64,000 nucleotides of DNA from Anaeromonas frigoriresistens (GTDB lineage: Bacteria; Bacillota; Clostridia; Tissierellales; SIT17). How positions within the stretch are numbered: position 1 is the first letter of the stretch; each line of letters begins with the position of its first letter. A program made the position numbers and the translations under genes. The DNA is taken from positions 62,001 to 126,000 of the forward strand of contig NZ_WSFT01000040.1 in assembly GCF_016820655.1 (NCBI RefSeq), given 5' to 3'. The notes under the pieces were generated by a model that had not been told where the DNA came from, did no database searches, and saw nothing but the letters and a program-made list of their open reading frames with translations. Below are positions 1 through 8,703 of this stretch, in pieces.

Positions 1-14
1 TAGGAGGTGAAGAC

Positions 15-107
15 ATGTTTGAGATGATAGATAAGGTATTAAAAGTTAATTCAATAAATCCAGATCAAGGGTTACAGGAATATAAGAAATTAGAATTAAA
101 GAAGTAA
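15..107 (+). CDS. micro-ORF 1 of a tandem family (30 aa)
   Basis: A 30-codon ORF starts 6-7 bases after a very strong TAGGAGGTGA ribosome site. The peptide begins MFEMIDKVLKVNS and ends KKLELKK. It is clearly homologous to the next ORF: shared MF-x-(M/L)-IDKVL, a central D-x-GL and a terminal LE-x-KK. There is no signal peptide, membrane segment or cysteine, so it is probably a small cytosolic, partly helical peptide. Further copies may lie left of the window edge. I do not recognise the family. Coding is supported by the ribosome site and by the protein-level conservation between copies. Confidence 0.65.
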   Translation: MFEMIDKVLKVNSINPDQGLQEYKKLELKK

Positions 108-135
108 CTCTTATCATTAGGTAGGAGGTGATAGT

Positions 136-228
136 ATGTTTGATTTAATAGATAAGGTATTAAGTATTAATACTGTAGATAAAGATAAAGGTTTAGAGAT
201 TTATATGAATCTAGAAATGAAAAAATAA
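136..228 (+). CDS. micro-ORF 2 of a tandem family (30 aa)
   Basis: The second tandem copy is preceded by TAGGAGGTGATAGT and encodes a 30-residue peptide starting MFDLIDKVLSINT and ending NLEMKK. It has the same length as copy 1 and about half the residues are identical, with conservative changes elsewhere (I/V, D/E, K/Q). This pattern suggests selection on the peptide rather than on the RNA. The 28-base gap between copies carries only the ribosome site, so the copies are probably co-transcribed. Function is unknown. Confidence 0.65.
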   Translation: MFDLIDKVLSINTVDKDKGLEIYMNLEMKK

Positions 229-260
229 GTATTACTATAAAAAAATAGGAGGTAAATGAC

Positions 261-356
261 ATGTTAGATATTTTAGTAAACATAAGATTAATTGATTCAA
301 AAGAAGACATTGGTATGAAAGAGTTAGTGAGGTTGGAATCTACAACTAAAACCTAG
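261..356 (+). CDS. micro-ORF 3 of a tandem family, divergent (31 aa)
   Basis: The third copy follows a TAGGAGGTAAATGAC ribosome site and encodes 31 residues beginning MLDILVNIRLID. It aligns with copies 1 and 2 over the N-terminal hydrophobic turn, the I(N/D)(T/S) segment and the xLE near the end, but it is more divergent and ends STTKT instead of KK. A strong palindromic terminator follows 16 bases after the stop, so copies 1-3 form the end of one transcript. Function is unknown. Confidence 0.6.
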   Translation: MLDILVNIRLIDSKEDIGMKELVRLESTTKT

Positions 357-372
357 TAAAAGATAATAAGAA

Positions 373-420
373 GTAAAATAGAGGTCCTAGATTAGTACTA
401 ATCTAGGACCTCTATTTTAC
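373..420. terminator. perfect 48-bp palindrome, bidirectional terminator
   Basis: Two 24-base arms are exact reverse complements with no unpaired spacer: GTAAAATAGAGG...TTAGT and ACTAA...CCTCTATTTTAC. The A and T runs at the outer ends supply a U tract in both directions. It separates the rightward micro-ORFs from the leftward ger operon and contains the gerC-like stop codon (417-419). Confidence 0.85.
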
Positions 421-1649
421 TTAATTATGCCTACATGATCTACTTTAATATCAACATTAACCTCTGCCTCTAAGGTTTCAAATATTGAATGCCAATCATC
501 TTTTACTTTTTCCCATTCATTAGGGGCAAAGCTTTTCATTATCACATTAAAATGAAATATATCTGCGCCTAATTTTTTTTGAACATATTTTATTGCCTCT
601 TGTATTCTATTGGATACTTCTTTTTCCGCCTCTTTTTCAACTCTCTCAATAAAAGCTTCATCCAAAACATTTTCGTGTTTTGTTTGTGTAATTTCGGCGA
701 TATTAACCACAGCTTTTGATTCTATTTTCATCTTTATATTATCACCATCAATTATTGGTTTTACTTTTGTTTTTACTTCTGATAATTCTAAAGTTATCAG
801 TACACTAGGATCTTCAGGAGATTTTATAACTATTATGCCACCTTTAACCGCATCTCTAATCCACTTAGTATATATAGTATATACTTCTCCCAGCCATCCT
901 ACCATTTTATCTTTTTTAAATACAGCTAAGCCTGCATTCTTTATTTCATCTTCTGTGGAAATAACCCGGGGTAGTACAAAATCTGTATTGCTATGTAAAC
1001 TTTCTGCTACTTCTCCTAAATCTGTCACATGAGCCATCCTTGATGTTTTATCTGCATTATTTGGAAGTTGTTGTAGATAGAGAGAAGCATAATCATCAAT
1101 TTTAGGGGAGACTTTAAGAACATCTAAAGCTTTATCTGGTGCAACAAAGACCCTAGTTCTTCTTCTCATCTCAGGATCCCTTAATATCATATCTAAGGGA
1201 GGAATTATGCCGTTCTTTGCTATATTTTCATTCAAAACAATAACCTGTAAATGTTCATAAAAAGGCATATAATCTACTCGAGTTGAAAACTCTCTATTGG
1301 CTTCAAAGAAAGAACGGCCTAGCAATGTTAAGTTCCAGGATCTTGATTCCTCACCTCCACCGCCCCCAGCTCCTAAGGGTTTTATTTGAGCTTTAGGTAA
1401 TATAGGAACTTGTATTGTAAATGCGTACCGAGGATCTCCTTGCTGTAATTCATATAATTCCAGTTCTTTTTCACTCATATGAGATTTATTCTCCCCATCT
1501 CCTTGGGGTATAGGAAAAGGTTCATCGATTCCAATTCCTAAGACATACCCTCGTTTTTCTACTTCTTTATAATCCCAACAACCATTTAACATAAGGACGG
1601 ATATGATCAATACTAAAAGTTGAATATATATAATTGATTTATTTTTCAC
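417..1649 (-). CDS. gerC: Ger(x)C family spore germination lipoprotein
   Basis: The 410-residue product is the lipoprotein subunit of a GerA-type nutrient germinant receptor in the spore inner membrane. It has a signal peptide with the lipobox LNGC (Cys about residue 24) followed by WDYKEVEKRGYVLGIGID, the Ger(x)C N-terminal signature. A Gly-rich loop lies near residue 95, and the C-terminal third is a helical/sheet germination domain. Translation starts at GTG with an AGGAGAG site upstream and overlaps the permease stop by four bases (GTGA), indicating translational coupling. It is the last gene of a three-gene ger operon. Which nutrient it serves cannot be seen. Confidence 0.93.
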   Translation of the reverse strand: MKNKSIIYIQLLVLIISVLMLNGCWDYKEVEKRGYVLGIGIDEPFPIPQGDGENKSHMSEKELELYELQQGDPRYAFTIQVPILPKAQIKPLGAGGGGGEESRSWNLTLLGRSFFEANREFSTRVDYMPFYEHLQVIVLNENIAKNGIIPPLDMILRDPEMRRRTRVFVAPDKALDVLKVSPKIDDYASLYLQQLPNNADKTSRMAHVTDLGEVAESLHSNTDFVLPRVISTEDEIKNAGLAVFKKDKMVGWLGEVYTIYTKWIRDAVKGGIIVIKSPEDPSVLITLELSEVKTKVKPIIDGDNIKMKIESKAVVNIAEITQTKHENVLDEAFIERVEKEAEKEVSNRIQEAIKYVQKKLGADIFHFNVIMKSFAPNEWEKVKDDWHSIFETLEAEVNVDIKVDHVGIIK

Positions 1650-2734
1650 TTAGCTTTTACTCTCCTTTCCCTAATAAGTTGAGCGATCATCATCACAGGT
1701 ACAATTACAAAAATAAGTATTTGACCAATTTTTTCGTTCCATCCCATGAATTTAAATACCTCTGAAATATTGCTTGGATAGAGAGCTATAATAAAAAATA
1801 ATGGTATTTGAGACAATATTAAGAAATAATCCTTTTTTGTATTAAAAAGAGCCTTTAAATTTAGTGTAGATGCTAAGTAAAATAATAACAGGGTAGTAAA
1901 TGTTATAGGGACCCAGGCAGCCATGAATAAACTTTCTGCTCTTTCTAATATTTTTACTTCCATCCGGATAGATTTTGCTAAGGTTATGGTTGGAAATAAT
2001 AAGAAGTTTAATTCTTCACTACCAAAGGATAATATACATATTAGTACTACTATCATATATATAACTATACAGATAGAGATGCTTATGAAAATCCATTTTT
2101 TCATTTTTTTAAAGTCTTTAAAAAATGGTAGTATATATCCGATTATTCCCACGGTCAAAAAAGGATCTGCTATTTCTAATGCTCCTTTAGCTACTGGTGT
2201 TATCCCTCCATGAAATACAGGTCTTAAATTCATTATATCTATATTACTAAATGAGAGAATAATCAGAATTATAATAGAAACAAGAATTAATGGAAGAAGG
2301 ATATCTAAGATAATACTTATAGTCTTAACTCCTTTCAATATACAGTAGGAGCAGGCTAAGAGCATAATAGACATTGTTACTATTAAGGGGGTTTTATCTA
2401 ATAGATATATTTGTATTGCATCACCAAATATTCTTAACCCTAACCCTACTGAGACAATAGTGTAGACTCCTATTCCTAGGATTACAATCTTACCTATAAA
2501 TTTACCTAATACTTTTTCGCATATTTGAGAAAAGGTTAAATCTTTATGCTTAGTACCCACCCAAAAAAACACATATCCTACAAAAAAGATATATGCTCCC
2601 ATTAATAGAACTGACATCCATCCGTTATTTTTAGCATGTTCACCTATCTCTCTAGGTAAAGTTAATAGTCTTATACTAAGAACACCGTTTATAATAAATG
2701 CTATGATATTTATGCTTTCTAACTGTTTATTCAT
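1646..2734 (-). CDS. gerB: GerAB/GerKB-type germination permease
   Basis: The 362-residue product is an APC-superfamily membrane protein with about ten hydrophobic segments, the B subunit of a germinant receptor and the likely ligand-binding permease-like component. The family shows in the N-terminal GVLSIRLLTLPREI stretch, the middle pair of long helices around CILKGVKTISIILDILLPLIL, and the C-terminal FIVPVMMIAQLIRERR. The AAAGGATGA ribosome site lies 14 bases after the A-subunit gene, and its stop overlaps the C-subunit start. Length is usual for the family. Confidence 0.93.
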   Translation of the reverse strand: MNKQLESINIIAFIINGVLSIRLLTLPREIGEHAKNNGWMSVLLMGAYIFFVGYVFFWVGTKHKDLTFSQICEKVLGKFIGKIVILGIGVYTIVSVGLGLRIFGDAIQIYLLDKTPLIVTMSIMLLACSYCILKGVKTISIILDILLPLILVSIIILIILSFSNIDIMNLRPVFHGGITPVAKGALEIADPFLTVGIIGYILPFFKDFKKMKKWIFISISICIVIYMIVVLICILSFGSEELNFLLFPTITLAKSIRMEVKILERAESLFMAAWVPITFTTLLLFYLASTLNLKALFNTKKDYFLILSQIPLFFIIALYPSNISEVFKFMGWNEKIGQILIFVIVPVMMIAQLIRERRVKAK

Positions 2735-2747
2735 AAAAAATCATCCT

Positions 2748-4298
2748 TTAATTTTGTCTTTTTATATCTTCAACATTTAAAATCTCAGGTCTTTTCTTCA
2801 TAAGACTTTGGGGAACTTTTATAAATGTGTCTTTTAAGCTATTTAAACTATATGGTGAAAAGTCAGATAAATAACGGACTCCAAAGCACTCTAATGAAGC
2901 TAAATGAATAAGTAGAAAAAGCCATCCCATAAATATTCCATATAACCCCAAGGCTCCTGCTACCAATATCAAGGGAAAACGTATCATTCTATTACTTAAA
3001 GTGAATGTGTAAATTGGTATAACAAAGGATGTTAAAGCAGTTAATGCTACAATTATTATTATAAGAGGACTTACGATTCCTGCCTGAACTGCTGCTTGAC
3101 CAATTACTAAACCACCAACTATACTTACTGTTTGACCAATGGGTCTTGGAAGTCTAATACTGGCTTCTGTCAAAATTTCTAAGGTGAATTCCATAATAAA
3201 TACTTCTATAATAGTTGGAAAAGGAAGTCCTATTCTACTTTCTGTTATAGTTAAAACTAAGGGTGTGGGTATCATACCTGGATGATATGCTGTTAAAGCC
3301 AAGTATAATGCTGGTAAAGTTGTAGTGAGGAAGTAGCTTATATATCTTATTAGTCTCATAAAGGAGCTAGTTACTGATCTTTCATAATAATCATCCGGAC
3401 TATTTAGAAATGATGTAAATGTAATTGGTGTAATTAAAATAAAAGGGGTCCCATCTACCATTATAGCTAATCTCCCTTCTAGTATACTTCCAATTACTCT
3501 ATCAACCCTTTCAGTAGCAAGTGTTTGAGGGAATACCGTCCATTTATTACATTCAATGAGTTGTTCAACTTGAGCACTACCCACTACTCCATCAGTATCT
3601 ATATTTTCTATTCTTTCTCGGACTTCATTGACAATATTAGAATTACAGACTCCACTTATGTAAATTAATCTTATTTCTGTTTGGGTTTTTCTACCTACCT
3701 TCAACTGTTCTATTGCTAAGTCAGGAGTTTTTATTCTTCTTCTTATTAGGGTGATATTTGTACCTACTGATTCTACAAAACTTTCACGGGAGCCTCTTAT
3801 AGTTTCTTCAGTTTGAGGAGATTCAATGTTTCTTTCTTTCCATCCATGAGTGCCAACTATTAAAGCTTCTTCATAACCCTCTATAAATAATATAGTCTCT
3901 CCTAAAAACAGTGAATTTATTAATTTATTAAAATCATTACTTAATTCAACCTCTAGTGCAGTGAGTAAATTTCTCTTTATTGTTGATAAGGTGAGTTTTT
4001 CTGTATCTTTGAACCTATCTTGTTCTTTAAGAGGTACAAAAATATCATCTGTTATTACTTGTGCATCCATCAATCCGTTAATACCAACTACTAATAATTT
4101 TAAATTGTTATTTTCCAAAGTTAGAGTTTTATATATTATGTCATTACTTTTATTAAATACTTGCTTTAAGTACTCTTGATTTTTTAATATATGCCTAGAT
4201 ACTTTCATGTTTTCTTTAATGTTTTTATATAACTTAGTATGAACTTCAGTTTCATTCTTATCTATAATTAAGTTTTTGAATCTATTAAGTAGCTTCAT
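2748..4298 (-). CDS. gerA: GerA-type spore germination receptor, A subunit
   Basis: The 516-residue product is the A subunit of a GerA-family germinant receptor. The N-terminal ~290 residues form the soluble germination domain (motifs DIFVPLKEQ, ETILFIEGYEEALIVGTHGW, and the region ESVGTNITLIRRRIKTPDL). The remainder is a membrane domain with about five segments, including the conserved FPTIIEVFIMEFTLEILTEA and LPRPIGQTVSIVGGLVIGQAAV. It is first in the operon. AGGAGG precedes the start codon, and a sigma-G-like -10 element lies at 4324-4330, consistent with forespore expression. Confidence 0.94.
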   Translation of the reverse strand: MKLLNRFKNLIIDKNETEVHTKLYKNIKENMKVSRHILKNQEYLKQVFNKSNDIIYKTLTLENNNLKLLVVGINGLMDAQVITDDIFVPLKEQDRFKDTEKLTLSTIKRNLLTALEVELSNDFNKLINSLFLGETILFIEGYEEALIVGTHGWKERNIESPQTEETIRGSRESFVESVGTNITLIRRRIKTPDLAIEQLKVGRKTQTEIRLIYISGVCNSNIVNEVRERIENIDTDGVVGSAQVEQLIECNKWTVFPQTLATERVDRVIGSILEGRLAIMVDGTPFILITPITFTSFLNSPDDYYERSVTSSFMRLIRYISYFLTTTLPALYLALTAYHPGMIPTPLVLTITESRIGLPFPTIIEVFIMEFTLEILTEASIRLPRPIGQTVSIVGGLVIGQAAVQAGIVSPLIIIIVALTALTSFVIPIYTFTLSNRMIRFPLILVAGALGLYGIFMGWLFLLIHLASLECFGVRYLSDFSPYSLNSLKDTFIKVPQSLMKKRPEILNVEDIKRQN

Positions 4299-4323
4299 TA
4301 CTTGCCTCCTAAGCTTTTAAGAG

Positions 4324-4330
4324 TAATATG
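4324..4330 (-). promoter_or_regulatory. candidate sigma-G/F -10 element of the ger operon
   Basis: On the minus strand this reads CATATTA, matching the forespore -10 consensus CATWHTA. It gives a start point roughly 20 bases before the gerA start codon, upstream of the AGGAGG site. I see no good GHATR -35 element at the expected distance, so the call is tentative. Confidence 0.35.
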
Positions 4331-4474
4331 AAGAATTTAGTTATCTTAATATTATCTTCACTTTAAAAAAAATTATTAATAAGGATAGAGGTTTGATAAA
4401 TAAATCGTTGAATAGGTTTTATTAGTAAGGTAAGTGAAGTATAATATATACAAACCGAAACTAGGAGGATTAAA

Positions 4475-5224
4475 ATGACTAAAGAATACATATTAGAAGG
4501 TAAATTATCAATAGAAGCAGCAATTAAAGGAAAGAGTAGAAGGATTAGTAGAGTATATATAGATAAAGGTAAAAAAGGTAGGGATATCAAAAGTTTTGAG
4601 AGCATGATTAATAAAACAGGAATAAAGATTAAGAAAGTAGATAGACATTTAATTGATGAAATGACTCAAGGTAAGACCCATGGGGGAATTATAGCTAAGG
4701 CTGGAGATAAAAGGTTTGTTTCTCTAGAGGAGCTAATAAAAGACAAGAAAAATCCTTTTATAGTTATGTTAGATGGGATAGAGGATCCATATAATTTTGG
4801 ATATGCAGTTAGATCCCTTTATTTAGCAGGTGTAGATGGAGTAGTAGTAAATCCAAGAAACTGGATGGAAGCCACCTCTGTTGTAGCCAAGGCTTCTGCG
4901 GGAACTACCGAGTTGATGCCCATGGCAGTAGCAAATGATATTGAAGAGGCCTCTAACTTTTTCAAAGATAAGGGAATGACTTTAGCCTGTACATCTAATA
5001 GGAATTCAATATCTTTATATGAAGCAGATCTTAATGTACCAATGTTTTTACTAATAGGAGGAGAAAAAAGAGGAATTACTAGATCATTTTTAGAAAAGGC
5101 AGATACTATCATACAGATACCTTACGGAAGAAATCATGGTATTTCTTTAGCCGCTACTTCTGCTACATCAGTAATAGCATTTGAAATGATGAGGCAAAAA
5201 AATATCACAAAAAGTAATATTTAG
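4475..5224 (+). CDS. SpoU/TrmH family RNA 2'-O-methyltransferase
   Basis: The 249-residue product is a SPOUT-fold methyltransferase that likely 2'-O-methylates rRNA or tRNA with SAM. An N-terminal substrate-binding domain (about 1-85) has the GK-THGGIIA segment. The catalytic domain shows motif 1 (DGIEDPYNFGYAVRSLYLAG, with the key N and R) and motif 2 (LLIGGEKRGI). The C-terminal knot motif is unusual: RNHGISLAATSAT replaces the usual SLNVS-x-A. A TATAAT at 4440-4445 and an AGGAGG site precede the gene, which diverges from the ger operon. The exact RNA target is not evident. Confidence 0.88.
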   Translation: MTKEYILEGKLSIEAAIKGKSRRISRVYIDKGKKGRDIKSFESMINKTGIKIKKVDRHLIDEMTQGKTHGGIIAKAGDKRFVSLEELIKDKKNPFIVMLDGIEDPYNFGYAVRSLYLAGVDGVVVNPRNWMEATSVVAKASAGTTELMPMAVANDIEEASNFFKDKGMTLACTSNRNSISLYEADLNVPMFLLIGGEKRGITRSFLEKADTIIQIPYGRNHGISLAATSATSVIAFEMMRQKNITKSNI

Positions 5225-5379
5225 ATGGATTTTGTACCTAAAACATACTATAATAGTATATATAGGATAGTTTGTCCAATGGTAAAACCTTCTTTTTAGA
5301 TTGGATTTTAGCCCTGGATGAGGAGATCTAAGTATTAACCGAAGATGCTTAAGATAAATGGAAAAAGAGGGGATGAAGC

Positions 5380-5559
5380 ATGAGTATTTTGGAAAGGTTT
5401 ATAAAAAAAGAAACCACCTGTCATATTTGCGATCAGAACCCATTGGATAAGGAATTGATTTATGACCCAAAAATAAAACAATATTATCATATGGAGTGTC
5501 TTCAAAAGCGTTTTACAAAAAGAATAGAAAGTGCAGTTAAAGAGCCTAATAAAATTTAG
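5380..5559 (+). CDS. small zinc-finger-like protein (59 aa)
   Basis: The ORF follows an AGAGGGGATGA ribosome site and encodes 59 residues. Cys14-x2-Cys17 and His37-x2-Cys40 form a compact C2HC zinc-binding pattern, and the C-terminal tail is basic. There is no membrane segment. A terminator follows immediately, so the gene is a monocistronic unit or the tail of the methyltransferase transcript. The 155 bases between them hold a TATAAT-like element near 5250 and a short TCCAAT/ATTGGA inverted repeat. Function is unknown; nucleic-acid binding or a structural zinc role is possible. Confidence 0.65.
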   Translation: MSILERFIKKETTCHICDQNPLDKELIYDPKIKQYYHMECLQKRFTKRIESAVKEPNKI

Positions 5560-5567
5560 ATTTAAAA

Positions 5568-5597
5568 AAGCCCAGTTCAATTTTGAACTGGGTTCTT
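5568..5597. terminator. bidirectional terminator
   Basis: The stem CCCAGTTCAA / TTGAACTGGG with a two-base loop is flanked by an A run on the left and TTCTTT on the right. It lies between convergent genes (the zinc-finger ORF and pepT). Confidence 0.8.
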
Positions 5598-5603
5598 TAG
5601 TTT

Positions 5604-6833
5604 TTAATTATTTTCTACATTCAATTCAGCTATTTTTACGATCAATTCTACTGCTTTTTTTATAGAGTGAATTGGTATGAACTCAAATTTACCGTGGAAA
5701 TTATGACCTCCAGTAAATATATTAGGACAAGGAAGTCCCATGTAAGAAAGTCTAGATCCATCCGTACCTCCACGAATAGGTTTAATATCAGGAATTATAT
5801 CTATTGACTCCATTGCTTTTTTAGCATTATAAACGATATCCATAACTGGTTCTATTTTTTCTTTCATATTATAATATTGATCTTTAATTTCTATAGATAC
5901 TGTATTTTCACCATATTTAGAGTTTAAAAAGTCTACTATATCATTAATAATTCTTTTTTTATTTTCAAATTTATCTTTATCATGATCTCTTATAATATAA
6001 TGAAGTTTTGTATTTTCTACGCTACCTTCAAAAGAGATTAAATGATAAAAGCCTTCGTACTTCTCAGTATACTCTGGTTTAGAGTTTTCAGGAAGCATTA
6101 GGTTAAACTCTGTACCTATTATAATTGAATTTATCATTTTATTCTTTGCTGATCCTGGATGTACATTTCTTCCTTGAATATGTACTATTGCTTCTGCAGC
6201 ATTAAAGTTTTCATATTCTAATTCTCCTATAGGTCCTCCGTCCATAGTATAGGCAAAATCTGCTCCGAATTTAGCTACATCGAACTTATCTGCACCTCTA
6301 CCCACCTCTTCATCAGGAGTAAATCCAACTTTTATTTCTCCGTGTTTGATTTCAGGATGATTAATTAAATATTCCATGGCGGTTACAATTTCAGCTAAAC
6401 CAGCCTTATCATCTGCACCTAATAGAGTAGTGCCATCAGTTGTAATTAAATCCATATTCTTATAATCAAGAATTTCGGGAAAATCTTTTGGAGATAAAAT
6501 AATATTCTTATCTTTATTTAATACAATGTCTTTTCCATCATAATTTTCTACTATTTGAGGATTAACATTTTTGCCTGTCATATCAGGAGCAGTATCCATA
6601 TGAGCGATAAAACCAATAGTAGGAACATCTTTATCTGTATTAGATGGTAAATTGGCCATTAAATATCCATTTTGATCTAAGGATACATCCTTAAGTCCTA
6701 TCTCCATTAGCTCTTTATATAATTCTTTAGCAAAATCTAATTGCTTTGAAGTGGTTGGACATGTTTCTGATGTAGGATCAGACTGGGTGTCAAATTTAAT
6801 ATATTTTATAAATCTTTCTACTACATTATTCAT
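5604..6833 (-). CDS. pepT: peptidase T (tripeptide aminopeptidase)
   Basis: The 409-residue cytosolic M20-family dizinc metallopeptidase removes the N-terminal residue of tripeptides. Metal and catalytic motifs are intact: AHMDTAPDM (His and Asp), [10 protein letters not shown] (bridging Asp), [10 protein letters not shown] (general base and ligand Glu), TMDGG, and the C-terminal [15 protein letters not shown] (His ligand). An in-frame upstream ATG exists, but AAAGGAG sits exactly eight bases before the ATG at 6833, and homologues begin MN-x-VVERF-x-KY, so that start is preferred. Length is standard. It fits the peptide-uptake theme of the 24-29 kb operon. Confidence 0.95.
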   Translation of the reverse strand: MNNVVERFIKYIKFDTQSDPTSETCPTTSKQLDFAKELYKELMEIGLKDVSLDQNGYLMANLPSNTDKDVPTIGFIAHMDTAPDMTGKNVNPQIVENYDGKDIVLNKDKNIILSPKDFPEILDYKNMDLITTDGTTLLGADDKAGLAEIVTAMEYLINHPEIKHGEIKVGFTPDEEVGRGADKFDVAKFGADFAYTMDGGPIGELEYENFNAAEAIVHIQGRNVHPGSAKNKMINSIIIGTEFNLMLPENSKPEYTEKYEGFYHLISFEGSVENTKLHYIIRDHDKDKFENKKRIINDIVDFLNSKYGENTVSIEIKDQYYNMKEKIEPVMDIVYNAKKAMESIDIIPDIKPIRGGTDGSRLSYMGLPCPNIFTGGHNFHGKFEFIPIHSIKKAVELIVKIAELNVENN

Positions 6834-7021
6834 TGATACATCTCCTTTAGATAAAATTTTCAAATAATATTAGCATATATTATGTATTATACTCTTTCTG
6901 TACTAATTGTAAAAGGGGATATTTATATTTAAATGATAAATTAATACTTCTATAAAGGAATAAAGAGTGGGTATATATTAAACTATAGAATAATTACTAA
7001 AGATAAAAATATAGATAGTAA

Positions 7022-8611
7022 ATGGGTGGTGGAATATTGAAAGATAAAAAGATACTTATTGTATTTTCATTGATTACATTAGCTCTTATACTTTCATTGA
7101 CATTAATAGATCAAGATAAGGGAGATATAAGTAAAGGAACAGATAAACAAACTAAAGATATATCAGAAGAAGACAGAGCACATGAAGATGAAAAAACAGG
7201 AAAAGGAAGTAAAGGTGAGAAAGATTATAGTTCAGATAGTATGGATAATATTTATTTAGAAAAGGAAGGAGACAGTATATATTTAAAATCCTCATCTAAT
7301 AACATAAATTCTATAACATCTTTGGAATGGTTTGATAAAGAGACAATAGCGTTTAATTTTACCTACCAAGAAAAAGGGGAAAGTAAAAATAGTATTTATG
7401 AATATAAAACTTCCCAGAATAAAGTAGATATAAAATTTAATATAGAAGGTATGATATGGGAATGGAAAAGAGTAAATAAAAATGCAATAATATATTCAAA
7501 TGATGGATTTAACGGATTGTATTATATGAATAATAATGGAGATGTTGAAAAAATATCAGAAAGACAAGAATGGTACCATATTTCTCCCGATGGAAATAAA
7601 GTAATTGTAAATGGTATACCTGCAAAATCAGATAAAAGTGAAAATGAACGCTTCATTTATAATATAGATAAAAAACATTTACAAAAAGCTAACTATATTC
7701 CAGACATTGATTATGTCTTCTCTTATATAGCAGCTACTTGGAGCCCTGACTCTACACATATAGTTTCACAGATACCTAATGTTAATAATCAAATAAATAT
7801 TATTGATATTAATAAAGGTATTGAAAAAGAAATAAAAATGGATGACACTATCCTTACTAGTCCTATATGGTCTAATGATGGAGAAAAATTAGCATTTTTA
7901 ATTCAATCTAAAGACTATGAAGAGTATATATTTGATAGTATAGAAACGAATTATTATTTATCAGATAAAATAGGAATATATGATACTAAAACCAAGAAGA
8001 TAAAAGTAATAAACTTTAAAAAAAATCTCACTACTTCGGAAATATATTGGTCTGAAGATAATAAGGGAATAATAATACAAACTGCAAAAATAAAAGATAT
8101 ACAAAAAAATCTTATATCTCCCACTGAAAATATAAAGGGAGAGGTTCAGTACATTAATATTGAGACAGAAGATAACATGATAGTGTTAGAAGACATTGTG
8201 GATTTAAGTGAAGGATATCCTAGTCATAAAATAACCCCAATAGAATTATTTGAAAATAATATGTTTATGTTTAGGGATGGAGATAAAGATATAAAAAGTA
8301 TAAGTATTATAGATTTAGATACAGAAAAGACAATAAATGAAGATATAGGATACTTATATGACTATTCTAGACAAGAAGAAAATATTTTTCTTATTTCCGA
8401 TGAAGGCATATTTACTATTGATACGGATTTTAAGGTTAATAATATTATGAACTTTAAATCCTACTATGGAGAAGATATTTTAAATGTAGAAGTGAGAATA
8501 TCTCCTAATCATGAAAAAATACTTCTTTATGCACAATATAATGAAGGTTCTTCTAATAAACCTTTTATAGAGGTAAGAAATATTACCCCTTTTAATAGGC
8601 CAGCTAATTAG
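7022..8611 (+). CDS. extracytoplasmic TolB-like beta-propeller protein
   Basis: The 529-residue product has an uncleaved N-terminal membrane anchor (about residues 8-28), a charged Lys/Glu/Asp/Ser linker to about residue 75, and then repeated propeller blades. Blade motifs recur as HISPDGNKVIV, TWSPDSTHIVS, PIWSNDGEKLAF, YWSEDNKGIII and ISPNHEKILLY, the PD40/TolB-type pattern. It is probably an outward-facing binding or scaffold protein; no enzymatic motif is seen. The ribosome site is weak at the ATG; a TTG at 7037 behind GGTGGTG is an equally good start. The transcript ends at its own terminator. Confidence 0.7.
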   Translation: MGGGILKDKKILIVFSLITLALILSLTLIDQDKGDISKGTDKQTKDISEEDRAHEDEKTGKGSKGEKDYSSDSMDNIYLEKEGDSIYLKSSSNNINSITSLEWFDKETIAFNFTYQEKGESKNSIYEYKTSQNKVDIKFNIEGMIWEWKRVNKNAIIYSNDGFNGLYYMNNNGDVEKISERQEWYHISPDGNKVIVNGIPAKSDKSENERFIYNIDKKHLQKANYIPDIDYVFSYIAATWSPDSTHIVSQIPNVNNQINIIDINKGIEKEIKMDDTILTSPIWSNDGEKLAFLIQSKDYEEYIFDSIETNYYLSDKIGIYDTKTKKIKVINFKKNLTTSEIYWSEDNKGIIIQTAKIKDIQKNLISPTENIKGEVQYINIETEDNMIVLEDIVDLSEGYPSHKITPIELFENNMFMFRDGDKDIKSISIIDLDTEKTINEDIGYLYDYSRQEENIFLISDEGIFTIDTDFKVNNIMNFKSYYGEDILNVEVRISPNHEKILLYAQYNEGSSNKPFIEVRNITPFNRPAN

Positions 8612-8628
8612 CTAGCCTATTTTATTAT
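8594..8628 (+). terminator. rho-independent terminator
   Basis: The stem AATAGGC...GCCTATT, with a self-complementary AGCTAATTAGCT in the middle, is followed by TTTATTATTTT. It overlaps the end of the propeller gene. Confidence 0.75.
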
Positions 8629-8703
8629 TTTAGTTAATTGTAACTAATGAAAAAAAACCATTCCTATGATAAAATGATTTTACTAGGGAATGGAGGAAGA
8701 AAG

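Noticed and set aside
610-1032. 140-codon plus-strand ORF opposite the gerC-like gene
   Set aside because: It is antisense to a clear Ger(x)C gene, has no ribosome site, and its Ser/Thr/Phe composition is what the reverse of Lys/Glu codons produces.
4363-4605. 80-codon minus-strand ORF between gerA and the methyltransferase
   Set aside because: It overlaps the methyltransferase start and its hydrophobic Leu/Ile content is an antisense artefact. No ribosome site.
5250-5379. Riboswitch before the zinc-finger miniprotein
   Set aside because: No known aptamer core could be matched by eye. Kept only as a low-interest leader observation.
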